64,000 nucleotides of DNA from UBA7239 sp035430165 (lineage in GTDB: Bacteria > Pseudomonadota > Gammaproteobacteria > Pseudomonadales > UBA7239): positions 1 to 64,000 of the forward strand of contig DAOMGE010000005.1 in assembly GCA_035430165.1 (NCBI GenBank), in the 5' to 3' direction. The notes under the pieces were generated by a model. It saw only the letters and a program-made list of their open reading frames with translations, did not search any database and was not told where the DNA came from. The first letter of the stretch is position 1. The number at the start of each line of letters is the position of its first letter. The position numbers and the translations under genes were made by a program. Shown here one piece after another: positions 23,982 to 33,450 of the stretch.

Positions 23982-24467
23982 ATGCAAATCGCACACAATA
24001 GCGTTGTCTCCATGCACTACACCCTGAAAGACGACCAAGGCAATATTCTCGACAGCTCGGTAAACGCTGCCCCGCTGGTTTACCTGCATGGTGCAAGTAA
24101 CATCATTCCAGGCTTGGAAAATGCACTAGTTGGCAAACAATCCGGCGACACACTTGATGTGCGTGTTGCACCGGAAGAAGGCTACGGCATTAAAATTGAC
24201 GACCTGATCCAGGAGGTTCCTCGTGAAATGTTCCAGGGTGTCGATACGATCGAACCAGGCATGACGTTCCAGGCACAAGATCAGTCAGGTTACATCCAGC
24301 AAGTCACTGTTACTGCTGTCACTGATGCGATCATTACCGTTGACTCCAACCATCCGTTAGCAGGCCAACATCTCAACTTCAATGTTTCAATCATTGACGT
24401 GCGTCAGGCCACAGAAGAGGAAATGGCGCACGGGCACGTTCACGGCGAAGGTGGCCATCACCACTAA
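23982..24467 (+). CDS. slyD: SlyD-type FKBP peptidyl-prolyl isomerase (copy 1)
   Basis: A 161-residue cytoplasmic FKBP of the SlyD class. The core begins MQIAHNSVVSMHYTLKD, with YLHGASNIIPGLENALVGKQSGD before the insert-in-flap domain (EVPREMFQGVDTIEPGMTF); it then returns with VDSNHPLAGQHLNFNVSIIDV. The tail is His-rich (HGHVHGEGGHHH), as in metal-binding SlyD. It combines prolyl isomerase and holdase activity and may handle nickel. A paralogue lies at 32831-33313. A strong terminator follows. Confidence 0.92.
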   Translation: MQIAHNSVVSMHYTLKDDQGNILDSSVNAAPLVYLHGASNIIPGLENALVGKQSGDTLDVRVAPEEGYGIKIDDLIQEVPREMFQGVDTIEPGMTFQAQDQSGYIQQVTVTAVTDAIITVDSNHPLAGQHLNFNVSIIDVRQATEEEMAHGHVHGEGGHHH

Positions 24468-24481
24468 AATGTTCCAGACAT

Positions 24482-24511
24482 AAAAAAGCCCGCTATATGC
24501 GGGCTTTTTTA
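24482..24511. terminator. Bidirectional terminator between slyD and csp
   Basis: The stem AGCCCGC/GCGGGCT has a short TATAT-type loop and is flanked by A6 and T6, so it can end slyD (rightward) and the cold-shock gene (leftward). Confidence 0.92.
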
Positions 24512-24554
24512 TTTTCTATCTGATCAGCAAAAAGCAGGGCAGATAAAAATATTT

Positions 24555-24764
24555 TTACAGAGCAACAATGTTCTCTGCTTGTGGACCTTTCTGGCCTTTA
24601 GTGACCGTGAAAGATACACGCTGGCCTTCAGTCAGGGTTTTAAAACCGGAACCTGAGATAGCACTGAAATGAACAAAAACATCAGGGCCTGATTCCTGTT
24701 CGATAAAACCAAAGCCTTTTGCTTCGTTAAACCATTTGACAGTGCCAGTTGTAGTGTTAGACAT
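24555..24764 (-). CDS. Cold-shock domain protein (CspA family)
   Basis: A 69-residue single OB-fold protein with both nucleic acid motifs: GTVKWFNEAKGFGFI (RNP1) and DVFVHFSAI (RNP2). It binds single-stranded RNA and DNA and can melt mRNA secondary structure. I chose ATG 24764, where the family normally starts; the in-frame extension to 24836 has no similarity. The gap to the next gene upstream (24765-24946) could hold a long 5' leader like those of cold-induced csp mRNAs, but I see no clear cold box. Confidence 0.95.
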   Translation of the reverse strand: MSNTTTGTVKWFNEAKGFGFIEQESGPDVFVHFSAISGSGFKTLTEGQRVSFTVTKGQKGPQAENIVAL

Positions 24765-24946
24765 GATAAATACCTGTAAATAAAAAAATAATTGAGCCTT
24801 TTTCAAGACCGTGGTGTTTGGCTGGAAATGCTGCAATTACTTAGGTGAACAGGACGAGTTACTACAGAGGGAACTTCGAAACGGTTTACATAAATAGAAA
24901 ACGAACTTTCAAGCTGGAGCCACGGTATAGAGAGTTTGCGCACAAG

Positions 24947-25219
24947 TCAATCATTATCTTTTTTATCTTCTACGGCCAGGATCAGCGCCCTCTTCGCCGA
25001 AAGTGTCATCCGCTTCACTGCATACTCACGCTTTGCAGCTGTGCTCCGGCTGTTCTGCGACTCACTGTATACCAGTCTCACTGGCCTACGACTGCGCGTA
25101 TAGCGCGCTCCGAGTTTTCCGTCATTGTGTTCGCGCTCACGCCGCTGCACATCTGTTGTTATACCGGTATATAAGCTGCCATCGGCACATTCGATAATGT
25201 AAACATACCAGCCTTTCAT
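24947..25219 (-). CDS. GIY-YIG domain protein (YhbQ/UPF0213 type)
   Basis: A 90-residue protein consisting of one GIY-YIG nuclease domain: WYVYIIECADGSLYTGITTDVQRREREHNDGKLGARYTRSRRPVRLVY. The two family tyrosines (YVY and YTG), the Arg in RREREH, and the later Glu (AAKREYAVKRM) are all present, so it could be catalytically active. Small single-domain proteins like this are widespread in bacteria; some relatives act on single-stranded or damaged DNA, but the function here is not known. It lies between csp and aceA, separated from aceA by a terminator. Confidence 0.88.
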   Translation of the reverse strand: MKGWYVYIIECADGSLYTGITTDVQRREREHNDGKLGARYTRSRRPVRLVYSESQNSRSTAAKREYAVKRMTLSAKRALILAVEDKKDND

Positions 25220-25242
25220 AATACCCTCTTACTTTCAAAGAC

Positions 25243-25271
25243 AAAAAAGCCCGCACAAGGCGGGCTTTTTT
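25243..25271 (-). terminator. Intrinsic terminator of aceA
   Basis: The stem AGCCCGC/GCGGGCT with an ACAAG-type loop is flanked by A6 and T6. It lies 17 bases after the aceA stop on the minus strand. Confidence 0.9.
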
Positions 25272-25287
25272 ACATCACACTGATCAC

Positions 25288-26625
25288 TCAGTGAAACTGC
25301 TCTTCTTCGGTAGAACCGGTCAGTGCTGTTACGGATGAAACACCACCCTGGATAACTGTGGTCATATCATCAAAGTAACCCGTGCCGACTTCCTGCTGGT
25401 GAGCAACAAAGGTGTAACCCTTATCGCGCGCAGCAAACTCAGGCTCTTGCACCATTTCAACGTAGGCTTTCATGTCCTCACGCGCATAGGCGTGAGCGAG
25501 CTGGAACATGCTGTGCCACATATTGTGGATACCAGCCAGAGTGATGAACTGGTATTTGTAACCCATGGCTGACAGTTCGCGCTGGAATTTGGCGATAGTT
25601 GCGTCATCCAGATTTTTCTTCCAGTTGAACGAAGGTGAGCAGTTGTACGCCAACAATTGGTCAGGGAATTTTTTGCGGATTGCTTCAGCAAACACACGGG
25701 CTTCTTCCAGATCCGGCTTGGCTGTTTCACACCACAGCAGATCTGCATAAGGGGCGTAAGCCAGTCCACGGGAGATGGCCTGCTCGATGCCGTTGCGCAC
25801 ACGGTAGAAACCTTCTGGTGAACGATCACCAATTACGAATGGCTTGTCATTCGGATCGAAGTCAGAGGTCATCAGGTCGGCTGCGTTGGCGTCTGTACGC
25901 GCCAATACGATAGTGGGCACATCAGCCACGTCAGCAGCAAGACGGGCAGCCACCAGCTTCTGGATAGCTTCCTGCGTAGGCACAAGCACTTTTCCACCCA
26001 TGTGACCACACTTTTTCACGGAAGCCAGCTGGTCTTCGAAGTGAACACCTGCAGCGCCCGCCTCGATCATGGATTTCATCAGTTCATAGGCGTTCAACAC
26101 TCCGCCGAAACCGGCTTCCGCATCAGCCACGATAGGCAGGAAGTAATCCACATAGCCCGCATCGCCCGGCTTGATGTTGGCTTTCCACTGGATCTGGTCA
26201 GCACGTTTGAAGCTGTTATTGATGCGACGCACCACAGCAGGTACAGAGTCCACCGGATACAGGGATTGGTCCGGATACATGCTGGAAGCGGTGTTGTTAT
26301 CCGCTGCCACCTGCCAACCGGACAGGTAAATAGCCTGCACGCCCGCCTTGGCTTGCTGTACAGCCTGGCCACCCGTCAGGGCACCCATGCAGTTGACAAA
26401 ATCTTTTTCCGGACGGAAAGCGGGCTTGGCCCCCTTGGTAACCATCTCCCACAATCTTTCTGCACCGCGTCTGGCGATAGTGTTTTCTACCTTGATAGAA
26501 CCACGCAGACGTACCACATCCTCTGCTGAATAAGGGCGAGTAACACCTTTCCAGCGTGGGTTCTCGGCCCAATCTTTCTTGATACGGGCAATTTCGGCAT
26601 CGCGGTCATAGTTACCGATAGACAT
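25288..26625 (-). CDS. aceA: Isocitrate lyase
   Basis: A 445-residue glyoxylate-shunt enzyme that splits isocitrate into glyoxylate and succinate. The catalytic signature KKCGHMGGKVLVPTQE carries the active-site Cys. Also present are YLSGWQVAADNN, the metal-binding region DADAGFG-like IVADAEAGFGGVLNAYELMKSMIEAGAAGVHFEDQL, and the C-terminal ICL block GVSSVTALTGSTEEEQFH. The length is close to E. coli AceA (434). I chose ATG 26625 because GGAG lies about 7 bases upstream. It is divergent from glcB, with 242 bases between the starts. No aceK is nearby. Confidence 0.96.
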   Translation of the reverse strand: MSIGNYDRDAEIARIKKDWAENPRWKGVTRPYSAEDVVRLRGSIKVENTIARRGAERLWEMVTKGAKPAFRPEKDFVNCMGALTGGQAVQQAKAGVQAIYLSGWQVAADNNTASSMYPDQSLYPVDSVPAVVRRINNSFKRADQIQWKANIKPGDAGYVDYFLPIVADAEAGFGGVLNAYELMKSMIEAGAAGVHFEDQLASVKKCGHMGGKVLVPTQEAIQKLVAARLAADVADVPTIVLARTDANAADLMTSDFDPNDKPFVIGDRSPEGFYRVRNGIEQAISRGLAYAPYADLLWCETAKPDLEEARVFAEAIRKKFPDQLLAYNCSPSFNWKKNLDDATIAKFQRELSAMGYKYQFITLAGIHNMWHSMFQLAHAYAREDMKAYVEMVQEPEFAARDKGYTFVAHQQEVGTGYFDDMTTVIQGGVSSVTALTGSTEEEQFH

Positions 26626-26867
26626 GATGATCTCCAGCAAGGCTTTGGTTGGTGGTTCAGGGGGTGGTCAAGGAGGCGGCATTTTAGGGATGTGGCGACA
26701 ATTTATCCAGTGCCGACAGGGCATTCTGCAGATTTTTTACCGCTAATACGCAGATTTTCCTGAAGTTTTTTTACAACACCGTCTGGTATCATGCACAACC
26801 TCCGGTATTACAGCTCTTTCATCTGTACAGCCATCAACTCACTCCGAATTTGCATGAGTCCTGCCGC

Positions 26868-29069
26868 ATGACCAACGAAGACAACACTCCACGTATTTCC
26901 CATGGCGAATTGCAAATCGCCGAATCGCTTTACCGTCTGGTTGTTGACGAAGTGCTGCCCGGTCTCGGCATTCATGCCGATGATTTCTGGAGCGCCTTCG
27001 AATCTATCGTGGTCGACCTGGGCCCTAAAAATAACATTCTGCTCGACAAGCGCGATACCTTGCAAAAGCAGATTGACACCTGGCACCAGTCACACTGTGA
27101 TAAAGCCCACGATCACGAGAAATACAAGGCATTCTTGCAAAAGATCGGCTATCTCCTTCCGGAAGGACCGGACTTCAAGATCACGACCGCTGGCGTCGAT
27201 GAGGAGATCGCCACACTCGCCGGCCCCCAGCTGGTCGTTCCCGTAAAAAATGCGCGTTATGCGCTAAATGCTGCCAACGCACGCTGGGGTTCACTCTACG
27301 ATGCGCTGTATGGCACTGATGTGATTCCAGAAACCGATGGCTGTGAAAAAGGCACACGTTACAACCCGGTACGCGGCACACAGGTTATTGCCTATGTACG
27401 TCGCTTCCTTGACGAAGTCACACCACTCGCCAATGGATCGCATACGGATGCAGTGAAATACGCTGTTATCAACGCACAATTGGAAGTCACACTGAAAGAT
27501 GGCAATAAAACTTCACTGAAAGACAAAACCCAGTTCACAGGCTACTGGTTCAGGAACACGGGTGGAAGCCCATCAAATCCTTCACACATCCTGCTACGCA
27601 ACAACGGACTCCATATCGACATACAGTTTGATGATGAGCATATTGTCGGCCGTGATGATCCAGCCAACATCAAGGATGTCGTCCTGGAATCGGCGATTAC
27701 TACCATCCAGGATTGTGAGGATTCTGTTGCCGCTGTCGATGGTGAAGACAAGACCGAGGTGTACCGCAACTGGCTAGGCCTGATGAAAGGCACATTGACT
27801 GACACCTTTATCAAGAATGGCAAGGAAATGACGCGCACACTCGCGCCGGATATCCATGCACTGAGCCCGACCGGCGAACCCATCACCCTCCACGGGCGTG
27901 CCGTAATGCTGGTGCGTAATGTTGGTCACTTGATGACCAATGAGGCTGTACTGTTGAAAAACGAAGAAGTGCCGGAAGGCATACTCGACGCCATGATCAC
28001 AATCGCGATAGCGATGCATGACCTGAAAAATCTCGGCAGTCGTTCCAATTCTCGCAAGCGCTCGATCTATATCGTCAAACCCAAAATGCACGGCCCGGAA
28101 GAAGTGGCATTTGCCTGCGAAATTTTTGGTCGTGTCGAGCATGCACTTGGCCTGCCACGCAATACTGTAAAAATCGGCATCATGGACGAGGAACGCCGTA
28201 CCACGGTCAACCTGAAAGAATGTATCCGGGCTGCCAAGGATCGCGTGATTTTTATCAACACAGGATTCCTGGATCGTACCGGCGATGAAATTCATACATC
28301 AATGGAAGCTGGTGTCATGGTACGCAAGAATGAAATGAAACAGAAACCGTGGATCAGCGCCTACGAAAACTGGAACGTTGACATTGGCCTCGCCTGCGGA
28401 CTGCAGGGAAAAGCACAAATCGGCAAGGGCATGTGGGCGATGCCGGATCTCATGAAAGACATGGTAAATACCAAAATCATGCATCCGATGGCAGGCGCCA
28501 ATACAGCCTGGGTTCCATCACCCACTGCAGCAACCCTGCATGCCATGCACTATCACAAGGTAAACGTATTTGAACGCCAGAGCGAATTGAAAACTCGTAC
28601 GCGCGCCAGCCTGGATGACATTCTCACCATCCCGTTGCTGGGTGACACACAACTGAGCGATGCTGAAATCCAGCAGGAACTCGACAACAACTGCCAGAGT
28701 ATTCTGGGTTATGTTGTGCGATGGATTGACCAAGGCGTTGGCTGCTCCAAAGTGCCGGATATTAACGACATAGGCCTTATGGAAGATCGTGCCACGCTGC
28801 GAATTTCCAGCCAGCACATTGCCAACTGGTTGCGGCATGATTTCTGCAAACGCGTGCAAGTCCTTGAGACATTCAAACGCATGGCTGTCGTTGTTGACCG
28901 CCAGAATGCCGACGACCCGAATTACATCAACATGTCTCCCAATTTTGATGAGTCAGTAGCATTCCAGGCAGCGTGCGAACTTGTATTCGGCGGCGTGCAT
29001 CAACCAAATGGCTATACGGAACCTGTGTTGCATCGTCGTCGTCGCGAACTGAAAGCCTCCCGGACATAA
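26868..29069 (+). CDS. glcB: Malate synthase G
   Basis: A 733-residue malate synthase of the long G type, condensing glyoxylate with acetyl-CoA. Family landmarks are VVPVKNARYALNAANARWGSLYDALYGTD near residue 125-150, NNGLHIDIQFDDEHIVGRDDPANIKDVVLESAITTIQDCEDSVAAVD (the inserted domain border and the metal-binding acidic residues), LMTNEAVLLKNEEVPEG, and the C-terminal catalytic region HGVHQPNGY-type FGGVHQPNGYTEPVLHRRRRELK. I chose ATG 26868; an in-frame TTG at 26850 is possible. With aceA on the opposite strand it completes the glyoxylate shunt, allowing growth on acetate or fatty acids. Confidence 0.96.
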   Translation: MTNEDNTPRISHGELQIAESLYRLVVDEVLPGLGIHADDFWSAFESIVVDLGPKNNILLDKRDTLQKQIDTWHQSHCDKAHDHEKYKAFLQKIGYLLPEGPDFKITTAGVDEEIATLAGPQLVVPVKNARYALNAANARWGSLYDALYGTDVIPETDGCEKGTRYNPVRGTQVIAYVRRFLDEVTPLANGSHTDAVKYAVINAQLEVTLKDGNKTSLKDKTQFTGYWFRNTGGSPSNPSHILLRNNGLHIDIQFDDEHIVGRDDPANIKDVVLESAITTIQDCEDSVAAVDGEDKTEVYRNWLGLMKGTLTDTFIKNGKEMTRTLAPDIHALSPTGEPITLHGRAVMLVRNVGHLMTNEAVLLKNEEVPEGILDAMITIAIAMHDLKNLGSRSNSRKRSIYIVKPKMHGPEEVAFACEIFGRVEHALGLPRNTVKIGIMDEERRTTVNLKECIRAAKDRVIFINTGFLDRTGDEIHTSMEAGVMVRKNEMKQKPWISAYENWNVDIGLACGLQGKAQIGKGMWAMPDLMKDMVNTKIMHPMAGANTAWVPSPTAATLHAMHYHKVNVFERQSELKTRTRASLDDILTIPLLGDTQLSDAEIQQELDNNCQSILGYVVRWIDQGVGCSKVPDINDIGLMEDRATLRISSQHIANWLRHDFCKRVQVLETFKRMAVVVDRQNADDPNYINMSPNFDESVAFQAACELVFGGVHQPNGYTEPVLHRRRRELKASRT

Positions 29070-29076
29070 AGCTTTT

Positions 29077-29784
29077 ATGTTGTTGCCGATTCCCGCATTC
29101 AGTGACAACTACATCTGGTTATTCGCTGATAACGGCAAAGCCTGGGTGACAGATCCGGGCGATGCAGCACCGGTAGTGTCTGCGCTTGAGGGAAACAACC
29201 TGCAGTTATCCGGCATTCTGGTCACGCATCATCACGGTGACCATGTCGGCGGCATTTCTGGCCTACTGGAGAAATTTCACGTACCTGTTTACGGACCTGC
29301 CCTGTCACCAGCTGCCGGCCTGATCACTCACAAACTTGTACAAAATGACGTTATCGAGATCCACTCACGGAAGTTTGAAATAATCAGCGTACCCGGACAT
29401 ACGCTGGATCACATCGCATTTTATTCTGCAGAAGCGAACATATTGCTCTGTGGCGATACACTGTTTTCTGCTGGCTGCGGGCGTGTCTTTGAAGGCACCT
29501 ACGAACAGATGTACGCCTCCTTGCAGAAGCTGGCCGCCCTGCCCGACGACACACAGGTTTGCTGCGCTCACGAGTACACGCTGTCCAACTTGCGTTTTGC
29601 CCAGGCAACGGAGCCAGACAATCAGGACATAAAAAATCACATCACTCACTGTCAGTCTCTGCGCAAGCAGGGCAAACCCACACTGCCGTCTACGCTGGCA
29701 CTCGAAAAAAAGATAAATCCGTTTTTACGCTGCGCTGATCTTGCCGAATTCAGCGCAAGACGCGAATGGAAAAACCACTACTAG
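29077..29784 (+). CDS. gloB: Hydroxyacylglutathione hydrolase (glyoxalase II)
   Basis: A 235-residue metallo-beta-lactamase-fold enzyme that hydrolyses S-lactoylglutathione in methylglyoxal detoxification. The metal motif THHHGDHVGG (about 51-60), GHTLDHIAFY, LLCGDTLFSAGCGRVFEGT and CAHEYTLSNLRFA are all present. The C-terminal glutathione-binding region (PTLPSTLALEKKINPFLRC) is kept, but the protein ends about 15-20 residues earlier than E. coli GloB. It starts 7 bases after glcB and probably shares its transcript. Confidence 0.95.
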   Translation: MLLPIPAFSDNYIWLFADNGKAWVTDPGDAAPVVSALEGNNLQLSGILVTHHHGDHVGGISGLLEKFHVPVYGPALSPAAGLITHKLVQNDVIEIHSRKFEIISVPGHTLDHIAFYSAEANILLCGDTLFSAGCGRVFEGTYEQMYASLQKLAALPDDTQVCCAHEYTLSNLRFAQATEPDNQDIKNHITHCQSLRKQGKPTLPSTLALEKKINPFLRCADLAEFSARREWKNHY

Positions 29785-29799
29785 ATTTTGCCTGCCCGA

Positions 29800-32793
29800 T
29801 TATTTCGCATCCAATACCAGACGTATAGTCAGCGAAGCCTTTGCAGGATCATTATTGGCATCCTGTACAAATACACGATCTGGCGATACATGATATTGTT
29901 CGACCATCATGTCCTTGATACGCAATGCACGCTGCATTGCCAGTTGATGCAACTCATCATCCGTAACAGGGATACCATCCTGCAAACGTTGCCACGCCTG
30001 TTCATAAACCATACGTTGCAAGACATTATCATCAACCTTCTCACCACGCGCCTTCATATCTCTCCTGATACGATCTTCAATATCACCAAACTCATCACTG
30101 CGTTGTTTCCTGTAATAACGCGCCAACATTTTGTAGGCGTCACCATTATCCTGTGCTGCACGGGCAGACAGGAACGCATCAGCTGGAATCGTATTATTTT
30201 CGCGCAGTATCGCCAGTAATTTCTGCCGCTGTTTCTCCGGCCTATCCTGCTCAGCAAGCATATTACCCTGAATATCAAGGTGCAGACCTACCCTCCTGTC
30301 AAGCAGCGCCGCAACCTTTTGCAGTCTCGTAGCTGAGCCAGCCTCAATCTGGTCTGTACCAGCAGTAAATGCAATCTGGTCGATATCTTCATCCGCCGAA
30401 CCACCCAATAAGCCGGACAATGCCTTGAAAGGTGATGTGACCACCTTCATGATCATGTTACTCAAAACTTTCCAGACAATACCGCCCACAGAAAACTTCG
30501 GATCGCTCAAATCACCGTTTACCTCGAATCCGAGATCAATCACACCTTTTTCATCACGCAACAATGCAATGGCGAGGCGCAAGGGTAAATCGACTACCTT
30601 TTTGCTTTTTACACTCTCACCCAGCTGTAACTGTTTCACAACAATGCGGTTCTTACCCTGCACCTTGTCATTCACCAGTTTGTAATCAATATCGAGTGAT
30701 AGCTGTCCTTTGTCGATCTTGAAACCTGCATAAGTACCAGAGTAAGGCGTGAACGTTGTCAACTCCAGATTGCTGAACGCCATATGTGCATCCAGACTCG
30801 GTTTCGGTGCAAGAGGGTTCAGCTTGCCCTTTATTGTCACAGGTGCATAACGATCCACCTTGCCAGCGAGACCAATACTGGCCTGTGTTTTCGGATCAGT
30901 GGACAATCCATCGATAGTTCCTGATAACTGCTGCATTGCCACCCGAAAATTCGGCTTCATGGTGAGATCGGAAAAACCGACATCAGCATCATGCAACGCA
31001 ACCGTGCCGATGATCATTGAAAGCGGCGCTGTCGATTTTTCTGTAGGCGACTTTCTGGCAACCAACAGGTCATGCACGTTGGTTGTGCCATCTGCATTGA
31101 TCACAAAACCCGTATTCAATTTATCCAGCGTGATCTTTCCGAGAGACAATGTATTGGATTGGAGCTGGTACGAAATTGCTTCGATATCCAGCGAATCCCA
31201 ACTCAACAACTTGCGATCTGTCCCACGCTCATGCACATCCAGTTTTTCAATTTTCGCAACACCCTGCACACTCATTGTTGCAGTATCACCTGCTTCAAAA
31301 TGAACATCGAGTCCAGCATGGGCAACACCACTATCGATATCTGCGCGCACAGCGTCATGGATATACGGCGTTGCCATTGACAGCGGCATTTGCTGCACAT
31401 CGAGATGCGCATCAGCCATCAGCGGTGTGAGTTGCACATGCGTGTCTATGGCGATTTGTGCTGGCTGGCGCATCTCACCATCGCTAACGCCTGTCCTGAT
31501 CTGCACAGTAAACGGATCAGCTGCCAACGGTTTCCATTCATTTACCGTGATGGAAAGAGGTGACAACGTCGCAGCAAAGTTTTCCGAAGGTTGTTCATCC
31601 CGGAACTGTACGGTGTAATTGCTGACCGCCAGCTTGTGTATCAATACATTCCACGGCATGGCCTGTGCTGCAGTTGGTGGTGATTGCGTCCTGGCAGGCT
31701 GGGCAGCTGCTGCTACCGGATCCCCAAACGCAGGTACAGGGGCAAACAATGCCTGCAAATTAATGCTGCCCTGTTTATCCATCACCACATCCAGCCAACC
31801 ATCGCTGGCCTGTACAACACCCACTTCAACTGTCTGTTTTTGTAAATTCATCTGTACTGCATTGACAGCTAACAACGGCAACCGGATCACGGGTGCTGCG
31901 GGTGCTGTTTTATTGCTGAGCACGAGCTCACGCAAAGTGACCGATCCCGCGCTGAGCTGCAGATCAAGTGCATTCGGCATCTGCACATCAAACTGTGTGC
32001 TCAGATCAAAACGTGGTGGCTGTAGCTGGAAATTAACGGGCAACATCAACCATTGCCAGACTGGCGCCAGATTCAGGTTTTGTATCGTGAGTTTGCCATT
32101 GACCTGCAAGGGCTGCAGTTTTACGGTTGTATCGACTGAAACGAGGCCAGCATCATGATCACGCAATTCGACCACGAGACGATTGGCATGACCCTCCCGG
32201 GTTGTATGCAAGTCATCTATAGAAAATGACGGCAGATCGAGTATCTGGTGAAAACCACCTGCACGCTGTGCATCGCGGTAATCAACGATACCACCTCGAA
32301 TATCCAGCTTACGCAATAAAACAGCGGGCAATGAAGTCGATGCTTTCGGTGCAGGTTCTGTTGTCGACTGTGCCGCCTCACCGACAGCAAACAGATGCAA
32401 CAACGTGTAACCGCCCTTCCCGTCCGGTTCGAGCTTCAGATACGGTTTATCAAGTGCAATGTGCTCGATACCGAACTCAAGGCGAAATGCGGACAGGAAT
32501 TCATAATCCAGCATCAATTGATCGAAGGATACCAGTGGTGTTTGATCCGTATCGATAACCTGCAAGCCCTCGACCTGCAATTTAAACAAATAGGGATTGA
32601 AGCGAATATCGTGAACTTGCACTGTGTGCTGGATACTGCCAGCCCAGTCATGAACCAAAAAACGCTTGATCGCCCATGGCAGAATGAAAAATCCCGAGAG
32701 CGTGTAAATCAGAAAAAACGCCGCGATCATCTGAACGATGCGGTTGCTGCCCAGTTTGCGCAGATATGTGTGCTGGAGGAGGTTATCTGACAT
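29800..32793 (-). CDS. DUF748 / AsmA-like envelope protein
   Basis: A 997-residue protein with one N-terminal membrane helix (about 20-42, IVQMIAAFFLIYTLSGFFILPWAI) and a long beta-rich periplasmic body. The repeated pattern (FDQLMLDYEFLSAFRLEFGIEHIALDKPYLKLEPDGKGGYTLL near 80-125, later LSLDIDYKLVNDKVQGKNRIVVKQLQLGESVKSKK) is characteristic of DUF748 proteins, relatives of the AsmA/TamB group proposed to form bridges or channels for lipids or for outer-membrane assembly. The C-terminal third has an OmpA-like start (GSATRLQKVAALLDRRVGLHLDIQGNM). I chose ATG 32793. It is convergent with gloB. Its function here is not established. Confidence 0.8.
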   Translation of the reverse strand: MSDNLLQHTYLRKLGSNRIVQMIAAFFLIYTLSGFFILPWAIKRFLVHDWAGSIQHTVQVHDIRFNPYLFKLQVEGLQVIDTDQTPLVSFDQLMLDYEFLSAFRLEFGIEHIALDKPYLKLEPDGKGGYTLLHLFAVGEAAQSTTEPAPKASTSLPAVLLRKLDIRGGIVDYRDAQRAGGFHQILDLPSFSIDDLHTTREGHANRLVVELRDHDAGLVSVDTTVKLQPLQVNGKLTIQNLNLAPVWQWLMLPVNFQLQPPRFDLSTQFDVQMPNALDLQLSAGSVTLRELVLSNKTAPAAPVIRLPLLAVNAVQMNLQKQTVEVGVVQASDGWLDVVMDKQGSINLQALFAPVPAFGDPVAAAAQPARTQSPPTAAQAMPWNVLIHKLAVSNYTVQFRDEQPSENFAATLSPLSITVNEWKPLAADPFTVQIRTGVSDGEMRQPAQIAIDTHVQLTPLMADAHLDVQQMPLSMATPYIHDAVRADIDSGVAHAGLDVHFEAGDTATMSVQGVAKIEKLDVHERGTDRKLLSWDSLDIEAISYQLQSNTLSLGKITLDKLNTGFVINADGTTNVHDLLVARKSPTEKSTAPLSMIIGTVALHDADVGFSDLTMKPNFRVAMQQLSGTIDGLSTDPKTQASIGLAGKVDRYAPVTIKGKLNPLAPKPSLDAHMAFSNLELTTFTPYSGTYAGFKIDKGQLSLDIDYKLVNDKVQGKNRIVVKQLQLGESVKSKKVVDLPLRLAIALLRDEKGVIDLGFEVNGDLSDPKFSVGGIVWKVLSNMIMKVVTSPFKALSGLLGGSADEDIDQIAFTAGTDQIEAGSATRLQKVAALLDRRVGLHLDIQGNMLAEQDRPEKQRQKLLAILRENNTIPADAFLSARAAQDNGDAYKMLARYYRKQRSDEFGDIEDRIRRDMKARGEKVDDNVLQRMVYEQAWQRLQDGIPVTDDELHQLAMQRALRIKDMMVEQYHVSPDRVFVQDANNDPAKASLTIRLVLDAK

Positions 32794-32830
32794 GGCTAAC
32801 AGAGATCCTTGCTTCCCTGCACCGATAATA

Positions 32831-33313
32831 TCAGTGGTGATGACCGCCGTCGCCATGTGCATGGCCGTGGGCTATTTCTTCTTCGGTAGCAGCACGAACA
32901 GCAATGACTTCCATATCAAATACCAATGTCTTGCCCGCCAATGGGTGGTTGGTGTCGACTTCGGCCATGAATTTGCCAGGCTTGATCACCGTTACCTGAC
33001 GCGGACCTTCTTCCGTTTCAATCCAGGCGATATCCCCGGCCTTAAGCTTACCCGCAAATTTCAGGTGCTTGATCGAAATACGTTGCTGCAATGCAGGATT
33101 GTGCACGCCGTACGCCTGCTCCGGTGCAAGTGTGACATTGACCTTGTCTCCCACCTGTTTGCCAAGCAGTACCGCTTCAAGTCCAGGCAGGATATTGTCG
33201 TGGCCATGCAAATAGGCAACTGGATGGTCCGTCCGTGAATCCTCAGTGAAATTACCACCCACTTCACCCAGGTGATAGTGAAAACTGGCGACAGTATTTT
33301 TAGCGATCTGCAT
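32831..33313 (-). CDS. SlyD-type FKBP peptidyl-prolyl isomerase (copy 2)
   Basis: A 160-residue FKBP with the same layout as the protein at 23982-24467: MQIAKNTVASFHYHLGE, YLHGHDNILPGLEAVLLGKQVGD, an insert-in-flap domain (QQRISIKHLKFAGKLKAGDIAW), VDTNHPLAGKTLVFDMEVIAV, and the His-rich tail HGHAHGDGGHHH. It differs in its insert domain, so the two are divergent paralogues rather than recent copies. ATG 33313 has GGGAG about 8 bases upstream. The DUF748 gene starts 37 bases after its stop on the same strand, so the two may be co-transcribed. Confidence 0.9.
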   Translation of the reverse strand: MQIAKNTVASFHYHLGEVGGNFTEDSRTDHPVAYLHGHDNILPGLEAVLLGKQVGDKVNVTLAPEQAYGVHNPALQQRISIKHLKFAGKLKAGDIAWIETEEGPRQVTVIKPGKFMAEVDTNHPLAGKTLVFDMEVIAVRAATEEEIAHGHAHGDGGHHH

Positions 33314-33397
33314 GGCATGCTCCCGAGTAAAAAATCTGGCAGCAGTATCGTGCGATAGGCACCCGATGGCAAGACGAGTCCATTCGCGCAATAAACC

Positions 33398-33425
33398 AAA
33401 AACGGCATCCCGAGATGCCGTTTTT
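33398..33425 (-). terminator. Intrinsic terminator of the large calcium-repeat gene
   Basis: The stem AACGGCATC/GATGCCGTT with a short CCC-type loop is flanked by A5 and T5. It lies 26 bases after the stop of the gene at 33451-39687 on the minus strand. Confidence 0.88.
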
Positions 33426-33450
33426 GATGTTCCTTGATCGTCTTTATCCG

